24,250 nucleotides of DNA from an uncultured Clostridia bacterium (GCA_937901145.1 CALCHE010000149.1:1-24250), one strand, 5' to 3'; positions 8,120-15,987 are shown, counted from the first letter of the stretch. Numbers and translations are program-made. Notes: a model not told the origin generated them from the sequence alone.

Positions 8120-8869
8120 ATGATAGTGCTCAAAACCAGCCGTGAGCTTGCTCTTATGAAAGAAGCTTGCAGAATTTCGGCAGGAGCACTCAGAGTGGCC
8201 GGTGAGGCAGTCAGACCGGGTATCAGTACCAAGGAGATTGACAAAATAGCCTACGACTACATCATAAGTCAGGGTGCGGAACCTAACTTCCTGCATCTCT
8301 ATGGCTTTCCGGCTACCGCGTGCATTTCCATAAATGATGAGGTCATTCATGGAATACCAAGCGAGAAACGCATCCTTAAGGACGGAGACATAGTTTCCAT
8401 CGATCTGGGTGCGAAGATAAACGGCTATAACGGCGACAATGCTGCTACTTTTGCCTGCGGAAACGTAAGTGAAGAGGCAAAGCGGCTGATGGATACAACG
8501 AGAGAAAGTCTCTATGAGGCGATCAAGTTCGCTGTACCCGGCGGCAGACTCGGCGATATATGCCACGCCGTTCAGGCTTACTGCGAAGAACGGGGATACG
8601 GTGTAGTCCGTGAATACACGGGACACGGTATCGGCAAGGCATTACATGAAGATCCCAGTGTGCCTAACTACGGCACAGCCGGCCGAGGCGTACGCCTGTT
8701 ACCGGGCATGACAATCGCTATTGAGCCGATGATTAACCAGGGAACTGCAAGAGTCAAAGTCCTCCCTGACGGTTGGACTGTAAAAACCCTTGACTCAAAG
8801 CTGTCCGCCCATTTTGAACACACGGTGGCTATCACAAAGGACGGTCCCGTAATTCTTACCAAAGAATAA
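8120..8869 (+). CDS. map: type I methionine aminopeptidase
   Basis: A 249-residue enzyme that removes the initiator methionine from nascent proteins. The five metal ligands of the pita-bread fold are present: D95 (in SIDLGAKING), D106 (YNGDNA), H169 (YTGHGIG), E202 (AIEPM) and E233 (HFEHTVAIT). There is no N-terminal zinc-finger extension, so it is the short bacterial class Ia form. The codon choice is visibly less biased than in the surrounding ribosomal genes. Confidence 0.97.
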   Translation: MIVLKTSRELALMKEACRISAGALRVAGEAVRPGISTKEIDKIAYDYIISQGAEPNFLHLYGFPATACISINDEVIHGIPSEKRILKDGDIVSIDLGAKINGYNGDNAATFACGNVSEEAKRLMDTTRESLYEAIKFAVPGGRLGDICHAVQAYCEERGYGVVREYTGHGIGKALHEDPSVPNYGTAGRGVRLLPGMTIAIEPMINQGTARVKVLPDGWTVKTLDSKLSAHFEHTVAITKDGPVILTKE

Positions 8870-8878
8870 GAGGTCATT

Positions 8879-9127
8879 ATGGATTTCAGAAAAGGACAGG
8901 TAGTTCTTTCACTCAAAGGTCACGATAAAGGTGAGCTCTTTGCGGTGAAGGATATTGCAAACGGAAAAGTTCTTATCTGTGACGGAAAAGGCCGTAAGCT
9001 GGAAAAGCCCAAGGCAAAAAATGTCAGACACGTTGCGCTGACAGATATCACACTTGACGAGGACTCAATGGCAACAAATCGTAAGCTTAGAAAAACACTT
9101 AACAAAATAGCGAACCCAGGGGGGTAA
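8879..9127 (+). CDS. KOW-domain RNA-binding protein (L14e-like)
   Basis: An 82-residue basic protein starting MDFRKGQVVLSLKGHDKGELFAVKD, a KOW motif like that of the archaeal/eukaryotic L14e-L6e-L27e group. The central part (VLICDGKGRKLEKPKAKNVRHV) completes the SH3-like barrel and the tail is Lys/Arg-rich. Proteins of this family commonly lie between map and infA in Firmicutes; a role in translation is inferred from fold and context, and the exact function is not established to my knowledge. AGAGGTC precedes the ATG. Confidence 0.88.
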   Translation: MDFRKGQVVLSLKGHDKGELFAVKDIANGKVLICDGKGRKLEKPKAKNVRHVALTDITLDEDSMATNRKLRKTLNKIANPGG

Positions 9128-9131
9128 GGTT

Positions 9132-9350
9132 ATGTCAAAACAGGATATGATTGAAATCGAAGGTACTGTTGTGGAGGCTCTTCCCAATGCAACATTCCAG
9201 GTTGAACTCGAAAACGGTCATAAAATTTTAGCGCATATTTCCGGTAAGCTCAGAATGAACTACATTCGTATTCTTCCCGGTGATAAGGTTACAGTCGAAA
9301 TGTCTCCATACGACTTAACCCGCGGACGTATAACATGGAGAAGCAAATAA
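9132..9350 (+). CDS. infA: translation initiation factor IF-1
   Basis: A 72-residue IF-1, a single OB-fold protein that occupies the ribosomal A site during initiation. Conserved parts are IEIEGTVVEALPNATFQVELENGHKILAHISGK, MRMNYIRILPGDKV-like residues and the end PYDLTRGRITWRSK. It begins 4 bases after the KOW gene stop and is followed by rpmJ. Confidence 0.97.
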   Translation: MSKQDMIEIEGTVVEALPNATFQVELENGHKILAHISGKLRMNYIRILPGDKVTVEMSPYDLTRGRITWRSK

Positions 9351-9384
9351 ACCTGACATTTTTGAATTTAAAGGAGGCAATCCT

Positions 9385-9498
9385 ATGAAAGTCAGACCTT
9401 CTGTAAAGAAAATATGTGAAAAGTGCAAGGTAATCAAGCGTAACGGCAAAATTATGGTTATCTGCGAAAATCCCAAACACAAACAGCGTCAAGGCTAA
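9385..9498 (+). CDS. rpmJ: 50S ribosomal protein L36, zinc form
   Basis: A 37-residue L36, too short for most gene callers to flag by length. It begins MKVRPSVKKICEKCKVIKR and keeps the zinc ligands C11, C14, C27 and H32. AAAGGAGG lies about 8 bases before the ATG at 9385. Its position between infA and rpsM is canonical. Confidence 0.97.
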   Translation: MKVRPSVKKICEKCKVIKRNGKIMVICENPKHKQRQG

Positions 9499-9531
9499 TT
9501 GACGTAATAATTTAGGAGGTGCAACTGAAAC

Positions 9532-9900
9532 ATGGCTCGTATTTCAGGTGTTGACCTGCCCAGAGATAAGAGAGTAGAAATTGCTCTTACTTATATCTAC
9601 GGTATTGGTCGTAAAACTGCTGGCGATATCATCGCAGCAACAGGTATTAATCCCGACATCAGAGTTAAGGATCTTACCGAAGACGACGTTTCAAAACTTC
9701 GTGAGTACATTGACCGCAACGTAAAGGTTGAAGGTGACCTCAGAAGAGAAACAGCATTTGATATTAAAAGACTTATTGAAATTGGTTGCTATCGTGGCAT
9801 CCGCCACAGAAAGGGCCTTCCCGTAAGAGGTCAGCGTTCAAAGACTAACGCTCGTACCCGTAAAGGTCCCAAGAAGACCATCGCAAATAAGAAAAAGTAA
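9532..9900 (+). CDS. rpsM: 30S ribosomal protein S13
   Basis: A 122-residue S13, starting MARISGVDLPRDKRVEIALTYIYGIG with a helix-two-turn-helix core and ending in a basic tail (RGQRSKTNARTRKGPKKTIANKKK) that reaches the P-site tRNA. S13 also forms intersubunit bridges with L5. TTAGGAGGTG precedes the start. Confidence 0.98.
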   Translation: MARISGVDLPRDKRVEIALTYIYGIGRKTAGDIIAATGINPDIRVKDLTEDDVSKLREYIDRNVKVEGDLRRETAFDIKRLIEIGCYRGIRHRKGLPVRGQRSKTNARTRKGPKKTIANKKK

Positions 9901-9918
9901 TCTTAGGAGGATAAATTT

Positions 9919-10320
9919 ATGGCAAAGGTTGCAAAGAAAGCTACCAACGTTCGCCGTCGCCGTGACAAAAAGAACATTGACCGCGGTGCGGCCCATATTC
10001 AATCCACCTTCAACAACACAATCGTTACCATCACTGATTTACAGGGTAACGCAGTGTCATGGGCAAGTGCCGGTGAAATGGGCTTCAGAGGCTCAAGAAA
10101 ATCCACACCGTTTGCTGCACAGACAGCTGCTGAAACAGCTGCAAAGGCTGCAATCGAACACGGCATGAAGACCGTTGAAGTATATGTTAAGGGACCCGGT
10201 GCAGGTCGTGAAGCTGCAATCAGAGCTTTACAGACAGCAGGTCTCGATGTAACTATGATTAAGGACGTTACACCGATTCCTCATAACGGCTGCCGTCCCC
10301 CGAAAAGAAGACGCGTATAA
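9919..10320 (+). CDS. rpsK: 30S ribosomal protein S11
   Basis: A 133-residue S11 located on the platform near the E site. Diagnostic sequences are AHIQSTFNNTIVTITDLQGN, WASAGEMGFRGSRKSTPFAAQ and the C-terminal VTPIPHNGCRPPKRRRV, which includes the Asn-Gly pair that forms isoaspartate in some bacteria. TTAGGAGG precedes the start. rpsM, rpsK, rpsD and rpoA follow in the standard alpha-operon order. Confidence 0.98.
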   Translation: MAKVAKKATNVRRRRDKKNIDRGAAHIQSTFNNTIVTITDLQGNAVSWASAGEMGFRGSRKSTPFAAQTAAETAAKAAIEHGMKTVEVYVKGPGAGREAAIRALQTAGLDVTMIKDVTPIPHNGCRPPKRRRV

Positions 10321-10335
10321 CGGAGGTACAAACGT

Positions 10336-10962
10336 ATGGCAAGATATACAGGTGCGGTATGTAAGATGTGCCGCCGTGAGGGTAAGAAACTCTTTTTAAA
10401 GGGTGACAGATGCTACACTGGCAAATGTGCTTTTGAGCGTCGTTCTTATGCTCCCGGTCAGCACGGTCAGAACCGTAAAAAGAATTCTGAATATGGTCTC
10501 CAGCTTCGTGCTAAGCAGCAGGCCAGACGTTACTACGGCATTCAGGAAGGTCAGTTCCATAAGTACTTCATTATGGCTGAAAAGAAGACCGGCGTTACCG
10601 GTGACAACCTTCTCAGAATCTGTGAAAGCCGTCTTGATAACGTAGTATACACTCTTGGCTGGGCTTCTTCACGTGCTGAAGCAAGACAGCTCGTTACACA
10701 TGCACACTTCACCGTAAACGGTAAGAAGGTAGACATTCCTTCATACCTTCTCAAAGCAGGTGATGTAGTTGCTATCAAAGCAAAGAGCCGTGACAGCGTT
10801 AAGATCAAGGCAGTTCTTGAAGCAAACGCATCAAGACCCGTTCCCACATGGCTCGACCTTAACCGTGAAAATTGCGAAGCTAAGATCGTAAATCTTCCCG
10901 AGCGTGAGCAGATCAGCACACCCGTTGAAGAACATCTTATCGTCGAATTCTATTCTAAGTAA
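10336..10962 (+). CDS. rpsD: 30S ribosomal protein S4, zinc form
   Basis: A 208-residue S4 with the C+ zinc-binding N-terminus: C9, C12, C26 and C31 in the segment from VCKMCRREG to TGKCAFERRSY. The S4 RNA-binding domain follows at about residues 98-160 (SRLDNVVYTLGWASSRAEARQLVTHAHFTVNG). S4 nucleates 30S assembly and in some bacteria represses its own operon. The tail ends LIVEFYSK, typical of S4. Confidence 0.98.
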   Translation: MARYTGAVCKMCRREGKKLFLKGDRCYTGKCAFERRSYAPGQHGQNRKKNSEYGLQLRAKQQARRYYGIQEGQFHKYFIMAEKKTGVTGDNLLRICESRLDNVVYTLGWASSRAEARQLVTHAHFTVNGKKVDIPSYLLKAGDVVAIKAKSRDSVKIKAVLEANASRPVPTWLDLNRENCEAKIVNLPEREQISTPVEEHLIVEFYSK

Positions 10963-11014
10963 TAGACGGTTATTAGCGTAAAACACATCCACAAATAAGT
11001 AAGGAGGGTTTTGC

Positions 11015-11965
11015 ATGATAGGCATTGAAAAGCCCAGAATCGAAACTGCAGAATTAGCAGCTGACGGTACCTACGGTAAAATCGTAGTTGAACCGTTGGA
11101 GCGTGGCTACGGTGTTACTCTCGGTAACAGTTTAAGAAGAATTCTTCTTTCATCACTTCCCGGCTACGCAATCACCAGTGTTAAAATTGACGGTGTTCTT
11201 CATGAGTTTTCCACCATTCAGGGTGTAAGAGAAGATGTTACTGAAATCATCCTCAATCTCAAGAACGTTATCCTCAAAATTCACGGTGACGGACCCAAAA
11301 CAGTGTATATTGATGCAAGCGGCGAAGGCGAAGTTTTAGCCGGCGACATCAAGTGCGATTCAGAAGTTGAAATCATCAATCCTGATTATCACATCTGCAC
11401 TCTTGATAAAGATGCTCACATCAATATGGAACTTACTGTAAACAAGGGACGTGGATATGTATCTGCTGAGCAGAACAAAAAGCTTATGCAGCCCGTAATC
11501 GGCGTGATTGCTATTGACTCAATTTACACACCGATTCTTAAGGCTAACTATACAATTGACGACATTCGTGTCGGTCAGGAAATTGGCTTTGACAAACTCA
11601 CACTCGAAGTTTGGACTAACGGTACAATTTCAGCTGTTGAGGCTGTTTCACTCGGTGCCAAGTTTCTCAACGAACATCTCGCTTTGTTCGGTGACCTCTC
11701 AGGTGAAGCTTATGATACTGAGATTATGGTTGACAAAGATGAAGATGCTAACCAGAAGATTCTCGAGATGACTATTGAGGAACTTGACTTGTCAGTACGC
11801 TCATTCAACTGTCTGAAGCGTGCAGGCATCAACACAGTGGAAGATTTAACAAACAAGACAGAAGAGGATATGATGAAGGTTCGTAACCTTGGCAAGAAAT
11901 CTCTTGACGAAGTTATCAAAAAGCTTCATTCCTTCGGTCTTGACCTTCGCAGTGAAGACGACTAA
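11015..11965 (+). CDS. rpoA: RNA polymerase alpha subunit
   Basis: A 316-residue alpha subunit. The N-terminal dimerisation domain contains EPLERGYGVTLGNSLRRILLSSLPG, and the C-terminal domain has LDLSVRSFNCLKRAGINTVEDL and VRNLGKKSLDEVIKKL, the helix-hairpin-helix that binds UP elements and activators. AAGGAGGGT precedes the ATG. It is followed by rplQ after 40 bases, ending the alpha operon. Confidence 0.98.
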   Translation: MIGIEKPRIETAELAADGTYGKIVVEPLERGYGVTLGNSLRRILLSSLPGYAITSVKIDGVLHEFSTIQGVREDVTEIILNLKNVILKIHGDGPKTVYIDASGEGEVLAGDIKCDSEVEIINPDYHICTLDKDAHINMELTVNKGRGYVSAEQNKKLMQPVIGVIAIDSIYTPILKANYTIDDIRVGQEIGFDKLTLEVWTNGTISAVEAVSLGAKFLNEHLALFGDLSGEAYDTEIMVDKDEDANQKILEMTIEELDLSVRSFNCLKRAGINTVEDLTNKTEEDMMKVRNLGKKSLDEVIKKLHSFGLDLRSEDD

Positions 11966-12005
11966 GAAACATTTATTCTACACAACGGTAAAGGAGTGAT
12001 TTACA

Positions 12006-12347
12006 ATGGCAGGTTCCAGAAAACTCGGTAGACCTACTGATCACAGAAACGCTATGCTCAGAGGTATGGTAACATATCTTTTAGAAAAAGGTAGCATTGA
12101 AACCACCGTTACAAGGGCAAAGGAAGTACGCGCTATGGCTGAGAAGATGATTACTCTCGGTAAAGATGCTACTCTTCACAATAAGCGTCAGGCTCTCGCA
12201 TACATCACAAAGGAAGATGTTGTTAAGAAGCTTTTCGACGAAATCAGCCCCAAGTATAAGGATGTAAACGGCGGTTATTGCCGTATTATTAAGACAGGTC
12301 CCCGTCGCGGTGATGCTGCAGAAATGTGCATTATTGAACTTGTTTAA
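12006..12347 (+). CDS. rplQ: 50S ribosomal protein L17
   Basis: A 113-residue L17 with the N-terminal block RKLGRPTDHRNAMLRGMVTYLLEKGSIETTVTRAKEVR and the end RIIKTGPRRGDAAEMCIIELV. L17 lies at the base of the 50S exit site. It is the last gene of the alpha operon and is followed 20 bases later by a rho-independent terminator. Confidence 0.98.
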   Translation: MAGSRKLGRPTDHRNAMLRGMVTYLLEKGSIETTVTRAKEVRAMAEKMITLGKDATLHNKRQALAYITKEDVVKKLFDEISPKYKDVNGGYCRIIKTGPRRGDAAEMCIIELV

Positions 12348-12367
12348 TAGTACAAATTAATAAAGAG

Positions 12368-12396
12368 AAAGGTTGTCCGTAAGGGCAACCTTTTTT
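12368..12396 (+). terminator. rho-independent terminator after rplQ
   Basis: The stem GGTTGTCC (12371-12378) pairs with GGGCAACC (12383-12390) around a GTAA loop with one G-U pair, extended by flanking A/T pairs and followed by six T residues. It closes the long ribosomal gene run. Confidence 0.93.
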
Positions 12397-12399
12397 GCA

Positions 12400-12428
12400 T
12401 TGAAAGAAGCTGTCGTTTGTGTTAAAAT
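12400..12428 (+). promoter_or_regulatory. sigma-A type promoter for the two-component system
   Basis: TTGAAA at 12400-12405 and TAAAAT at 12423-12428 are separated by 17 bases, and TGT directly precedes the -10 to give an extended -10. It begins 4 bases after the T-run of the rplQ terminator, so the downstream regulator pair is transcribed independently. The leader to the start codon is about 95 bases and contains a weak A/T hairpin near 12452-12468. Confidence 0.7.
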
Positions 12429-12529
12429 TATTCTATGAAAGCGTAAAGAAGAAAGATTATATATCTTTAAAATTGCCACAAAAAGTCCATAACGAACCTT
12501 TATGATAAAGCTGTAAGGAGGAATGAATT

Positions 12530-13201
12530 ATGTATAAGATACTTTTAGCAGACGACGATTTCAATATAAGAGAACCCTTCAGTGACTACCTTACGGCAAA
12601 GGGATTTTCTGTAGTGACAGCGAAAAACGGTGCTGAGGCTGTTTCTTTTGCCGAAAAGGAAGGCTTTGATCTGATTTTACTGGATGTGCTTATGCCTGTA
12701 AAGGACGGACTTGAAGCCTGCAGAGAAATAAGGGAATTTACGGATGTGCCTATTCTTTTTCTTTCAGCCTTAGGGCAGGAAGAAAATCTGCTGAAGGGCT
12801 ACAAATACGGGGCCGACGATTATATGGTAAAGCCATTTCCTTTATCGGTTCTGTGCGAGAAAATCACTGCAATCATAAGACGCAATAAAGGACTAAAACA
12901 GGATGATTCCATAGAAGAATCAGGGGTAAGGATTGATCTGAAAAAGAGAATAGTCTTTGTGGGAGAAAGAGAAATAAGACTGCCTTTGAAGGATTTCAAT
13001 CTGCTGTTACTGCTGATGCAGAACAGGGGAACAGTTTTAAGCAGAGATGTTATTATAAGTAAAATATGGGGATGGGATTTTGACGGTGACAGCCGTACCG
13101 TAGACACCCATATAAAGCGAATCAGAAAGGCTCTGAGGGAGAAGGCTCATATTATCACCACTACCTCGGGAATAGGTTATTCTTTCAAAAAGGAGGAGTA
13201 A
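12530..13201 (+). CDS. OmpR/PhoB-family response regulator
   Basis: A 223-residue two-domain regulator. The receiver domain (about residues 1-115) has the acidic cluster D8-D9-D10, the phosphoacceptor D52 in LLDVLMP, S79 and K101 in the KPF motif. The C-terminal winged helix (about 128-221) contains LPLKDFNLLLLLMQN and the recognition segment SRTVDTHIKRIRKAL. AAGGAGG lies upstream of the ATG. It is 2 bases from the kinase gene, which is presumably its partner. The DNA targets and stimulus cannot be read from the sequence. Confidence 0.95.
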   Translation: MYKILLADDDFNIREPFSDYLTAKGFSVVTAKNGAEAVSFAEKEGFDLILLDVLMPVKDGLEACREIREFTDVPILFLSALGQEENLLKGYKYGADDYMVKPFPLSVLCEKITAIIRRNKGLKQDDSIEESGVRIDLKKRIVFVGEREIRLPLKDFNLLLLLMQNRGTVLSRDVIISKIWGWDFDGDSRTVDTHIKRIRKALREKAHIITTTSGIGYSFKKEE

Positions 13202-13203
13202 AT

Positions 13204-14838
13204 ATGACTTCGAAAAAGAAAATGAAGAGAATGATAATCAGCGGAGTGCTGCTGTTTTATGCTTTTTCTTTGCTATTCGGTTTTTTCGTTGCTACAAATG
13301 ATGTAAGCCGTCAATTCCAGAACTCTTATGAATACAGGGCTTTCAACTCTTTCAGAGCCATAACAGAACGGTATAAAGAAGCTCTTGATGAAGAAGCGGT
13401 CGGAGAAGTCGCAGGTGAGAAAGCGGGAGAGATATTCGGTTATTATTTCAGTAATGAATTTAAATATTCACCTTTTCCCTGTGTTTTTGCAGTGGTCGAT
13501 GAAAATCTGAATCTGACACATATTGATAAAAATTTTATCTGCATCGAAATGATGTATGATGAAGGCTGGGCAGGATATGACACCTTTATAGGCATAGACG
13601 AATATCTGACTGAAGAATTGAAAAAAGAAATGGGTGCTTTCATAAAGAAGATGAAGAAAAAAAGCAACGGCTACGATGTTTTTAAAACAGAACTTTATTA
13701 TGACGGAGAAAAGTATATACCTGTTTCTATAGAATTAGGAGCCTATATTGAAAGAAAATTAGTGTCAGAAAGCTTTAAGCTTTCTGATTATGAGCCGAAT
13801 ATAACTTTGGAGCATCCTAAAATTTCTATGTCTGCTTTTTTTCAGGAACTGGAATTACCGTTCTATCACAGAGATAACCTGAAAAAATACCGTCAACATT
13901 TAATAGAGTATTTTGAACTAAACAGGAATAATTTTTCCGCAGACGGAGGCGGAGGTTCTGGAGGAACAAATGATGCACAGTACAGTATGGGCTTTGAGGT
14001 CAGAGGTAAGGGATATGAGCTTTATACCGTAGGAGGTTTTGATATTTTGCCCCATGTTCTTTTCTCAGATTCGTTTTATTCGTCTGCGGTGTTGCTCGGC
14101 ATCCTTTTTTCTGTGGCAGGCTTAATTTTCTATATTATATGTATGAAGGTTGTAAAGAAAAACGAAAAGCTCGAAGAAGCCAAAGCTACCTTCATTTCCG
14201 CTGCATCCCATGAGCTTAAAACACCCATAGCCGTAATACAGAACCGCTGTGAATGCCTGATGGAAGATGTTGCTCCCGAAAAAAAGGACCGCTACCTTAA
14301 GGCTATTCACGACGAGGCGCTTCGTATGGACAGCATAGTGGCTTCCCTTCTGAACTATAATAGAATTACTCAGCTTACTCATATCGAAAAAGAAAAGTGC
14401 GATTTGACTGAGCTTTTAAGGCAGGAGATAAAGAGTTATCTTGCCTTCGCACAGAAAAGGGGAGTTATCTTTGACGTGTCAGGTATAGAACGTGACGTCT
14501 GCGCAGTATGTAATGTGGGACTTATGAAAATGGCTATAGATAACTATCTTTCTAATGCTGTGAAATATGTACAGGGTGAAAAGAGGGTTACCGTAAATCT
14601 TCGCAAAAAAGAAAAAGGCTTTATATTTGAGGTCATCAATGAAGCCGATGCAATCAGTGCAGCCGATGCGAATGAAGCCTGGCAGGAGCTTTCCAAGGGT
14701 GATAAATCAAGACAAAGACAGGGAACAAGCATCGGCATGGGACTCGCCATCTGTAAAAGGATATTCGAGCTTCATGACTATAAGGGATACAGCAGATATA
14801 AGGACGGAAGTGTTACCTTCGTTATAGAAGGAAACTAA
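13204..14838 (+). CDS. membrane sensor histidine kinase
   Basis: A 544-residue kinase with TM1 at about residues 9-31, an extracytoplasmic region of about 260 residues, and TM2 at about 292-315. HisKA follows with phosphoacceptor H336 in SAASHELKTP. The ATPase domain has the N box with N447 (MAIDNYLSNAVKYV) and a G2 box GTSIGMGLAICKRI near residues 507-520; the G1 box is atypical (VINEADAIS, with N where D is usual). The sensor region matches no domain I recognise and contains the Gly-rich run GGGGSGG near 248-254, probably a flexible linker. It forms an operon with the upstream response regulator. Confidence 0.93.
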   Translation: MTSKKKMKRMIISGVLLFYAFSLLFGFFVATNDVSRQFQNSYEYRAFNSFRAITERYKEALDEEAVGEVAGEKAGEIFGYYFSNEFKYSPFPCVFAVVDENLNLTHIDKNFICIEMMYDEGWAGYDTFIGIDEYLTEELKKEMGAFIKKMKKKSNGYDVFKTELYYDGEKYIPVSIELGAYIERKLVSESFKLSDYEPNITLEHPKISMSAFFQELELPFYHRDNLKKYRQHLIEYFELNRNNFSADGGGGSGGTNDAQYSMGFEVRGKGYELYTVGGFDILPHVLFSDSFYSSAVLLGILFSVAGLIFYIICMKVVKKNEKLEEAKATFISAASHELKTPIAVIQNRCECLMEDVAPEKKDRYLKAIHDEALRMDSIVASLLNYNRITQLTHIEKEKCDLTELLRQEIKSYLAFAQKRGVIFDVSGIERDVCAVCNVGLMKMAIDNYLSNAVKYVQGEKRVTVNLRKKEKGFIFEVINEADAISAADANEAWQELSKGDKSRQRQGTSIGMGLAICKRIFELHDYKGYSRYKDGSVTFVIEGN

Positions 14839-14935
14839 GGCGTTTTCTCGGCAAAGTATACAAAGATAAAAGAAAAATTTATAAAAATCGTTTGTGAGCA
14901 AATGCTATGAAAATCGAAGAAAATCGAAGAAAAAA

Positions 14936-15022
14936 CGAGCATTAAAAATGTAAATTAAAAAAATACGAAAAAGGTGTTGACAAAGGAAGGGACTTGTGGT
15001 AATATATCCGAGCATTAAAAAT
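14936..15022 (+). repeat. 14-bp direct repeat flanking the rplM promoter
   Basis: CGAGCATTAAAAAT occurs at 14936-14949, upstream of the -35, and again at 15009-15022, at the expected transcription start. The copies are 73 bp apart. Upstream there is also a tandem of the decamer AAAATCGAAG near 14910-14930. The role is unknown. Confidence 0.75.
14977..15005 (+). promoter_or_regulatory. near-consensus promoter of rplM-rpsI
   Basis: TTGACA (14977-14982), a 17-base spacer, then TAATAT (15000-15005) preceded by TGG, an extended -10. Transcription should start near 15012, giving a leader of about 30 bases. Its location rules out the longer rplM reading from a GTG at 14996, which would begin inside the promoter. 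Confidence 0.85.
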
Positions 15023-15043
15023 AATCTAATGGAGGAAAAAGTT

Positions 15044-15472
15044 ATGTCAACTTATATGCCCAAAGCAGGCGACATCACCCGTCAGTGGTATATTATCGAC
15101 GCTGAAGGTAAAACCCTCGGTCATGTAGCTGCTAAAGCTGCTGATCTTCTCAGAGGTAAGCATAAGCCCACCTTCGCACCCCACGCAGACTGCGGTGACC
15201 ACGTTATCATCATCAATGCTGATAAGGTTGTTCTTACAGGTAAGAAACTCGATCAGAAAATGTACTACCATCACACAGGTTACATCGGTAACATGAAGAA
15301 GGTTAAGTACTCAACCCTTATGAAAACAAAGCCCGAATTCGCTATGACAAAGGCTATCAAGGGTATGGTTCCCGACACAGTAATCGGCCGTCAGGCTCTC
15401 ACCAGACTTCGCGTTTATGCAGGTGCTGAACATGCACATGCAGCTCAGAAGCCCGAAGTAGTAGAATTATAA
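15044..15472 (+). CDS. rplM: 50S ribosomal protein L13
   Basis: A 142-residue L13, the normal length, starting at the ATG at 15044 (MSTYMPKAGDITRQWY) with GGAGGAAAAA upstream. Family blocks are WYIIDAEGKTLGHVAA, LLRGKHKPTFAPHADCGDHVIIINADKVVLTGKK and the C-terminal LRVYAGAEHAHAAQKPEVVEL. L13 is an early 50S assembly protein. It is paired with rpsI, as almost always in bacteria. Confidence 0.98.
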   Translation: MSTYMPKAGDITRQWYIIDAEGKTLGHVAAKAADLLRGKHKPTFAPHADCGDHVIIINADKVVLTGKKLDQKMYYHHTGYIGNMKKVKYSTLMKTKPEFAMTKAIKGMVPDTVIGRQALTRLRVYAGAEHAHAAQKPEVVEL

Positions 15473-15493
15473 TAGAAAGGGAGGACAAACAGA

Positions 15494-15892
15494 ATGTACG
15501 AAACAACTCCGTTCTTCTACGGCACAGGCCGCAGAAAGAAGTCAATCGCAAGAGTACGTGTTTATGCAGGTACAGGTAAAATCACTATCAACGACAGAGA
15601 TATCGACGATTATTTCGGTCTTGAAACACTTAAGCTCATCGTTCGTCAGCCTCTCAATCTTACAGAAACAACTGAGAAGTTTGACATCGTTTGCCGCGTA
15701 ACAGGCGGTGGCGTTACAGGCCAGGCCGGTGCTATCCGTCACGGTCTTTCCAGAGCTCTCCTTCAGTATGACGAAGAACTTCGTCCCGCTCTTAAGAAGG
15801 CAGGCTTCCTCACTCGTGACCCCAGAATGAAGGAAAGAAAGAAGTACGGTCTCAAAGGCGCTCGTCGTGCACCTCAGTTCTCAAAGAGATAA
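15494..15892 (+). CDS. rpsI: 30S ribosomal protein S9
   Basis: A 132-residue S9. It has FYGTGRRKKSIARVRVYAGTGKITIN and VTGGGVTGQAGAIRHGLSRALL, and ends in the basic tail LKGARRAPQFSKR whose last Arg contacts P-site tRNA. The final Ser-Lys-Arg codons and stop lie inside the attachment core of the downstream element, and the reading frame is intact, so integration preserves a functional S9 tail. The original downstream terminator now appears to lie more than 7 kb away. Confidence 0.98.
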   Translation: MYETTPFFYGTGRRKKSIARVRVYAGTGKITINDRDIDDYFGLETLKLIVRQPLNLTETTEKFDIVCRVTGGGVTGQAGAIRHGLSRALLQYDEELRPALKKAGFLTRDPRMKERKKYGLKGARRAPQFSKR

Positions 15893-15902
15893 TTATTTTA
15901 TC
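15880..15902 (+). other. attL core in rpsI 3' end
   Basis: The core begins with CTCAAAGAGATAATTA, identical at 23254-23269 and 23409-23424, then differs by one base (T at 15896, C in the others) before a common TTTATC. It covers the last three codons and the stop of rpsI. Confidence 0.85.
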
Positions 15903-15910
15903 AAGAAAAT

Positions 15911-15951
15911 GGCTTGTTTACAGGGTTTACGCCTTGTTGCAAGCCTTTTTT
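15911..15951 (+). terminator. possible terminator supplied to rpsI by the element
   Basis: GGCTTG (15911-15916) can pair with CAAGCC (15940-15945) across a loop of about 23 bases, followed by six T residues. It lies just inside the left end and could replace the terminator that rpsI lost on integration. The long loop makes this uncertain. Confidence 0.5.
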
Positions 15952-15970
15952 GATGTCCGTTTGATGTCCG
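15949..15970 (+). repeat. left tandem repeats, putative integrase arm sites
   Basis: TTTGATGTCCG occurs twice in direct tandem (15949-15959 and 15960-15970), about 47 bp inside the left core. The same 11-mer and variants occur inside the right core, in the same orientation. This matches the arm-type sites bound by the N-terminal domain of Tn916/lambda-type integrases. Confidence 0.8.
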
Positions 15971-15987
15971 AATGATAGAAAAATAGC

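Noticed and set aside
12429..12529. Riboswitch or leader attenuator upstream of the response regulator
   Set aside because: Only a weak A/T hairpin is present, with no terminator-antiterminator pair or recognisable aptamer.
14996..15043. N-terminal extension of L13 from a GTG at 14996
   Set aside because: The GTG lies inside the promoter between the -35 and -10, and the 142-residue form from 15044 has the normal L13 length and a GGAGG site.
15949..15970. Start of a CRISPR-like array
   Set aside because: Units are 11 bp in direct contact without spacers and occur only at the element ends.
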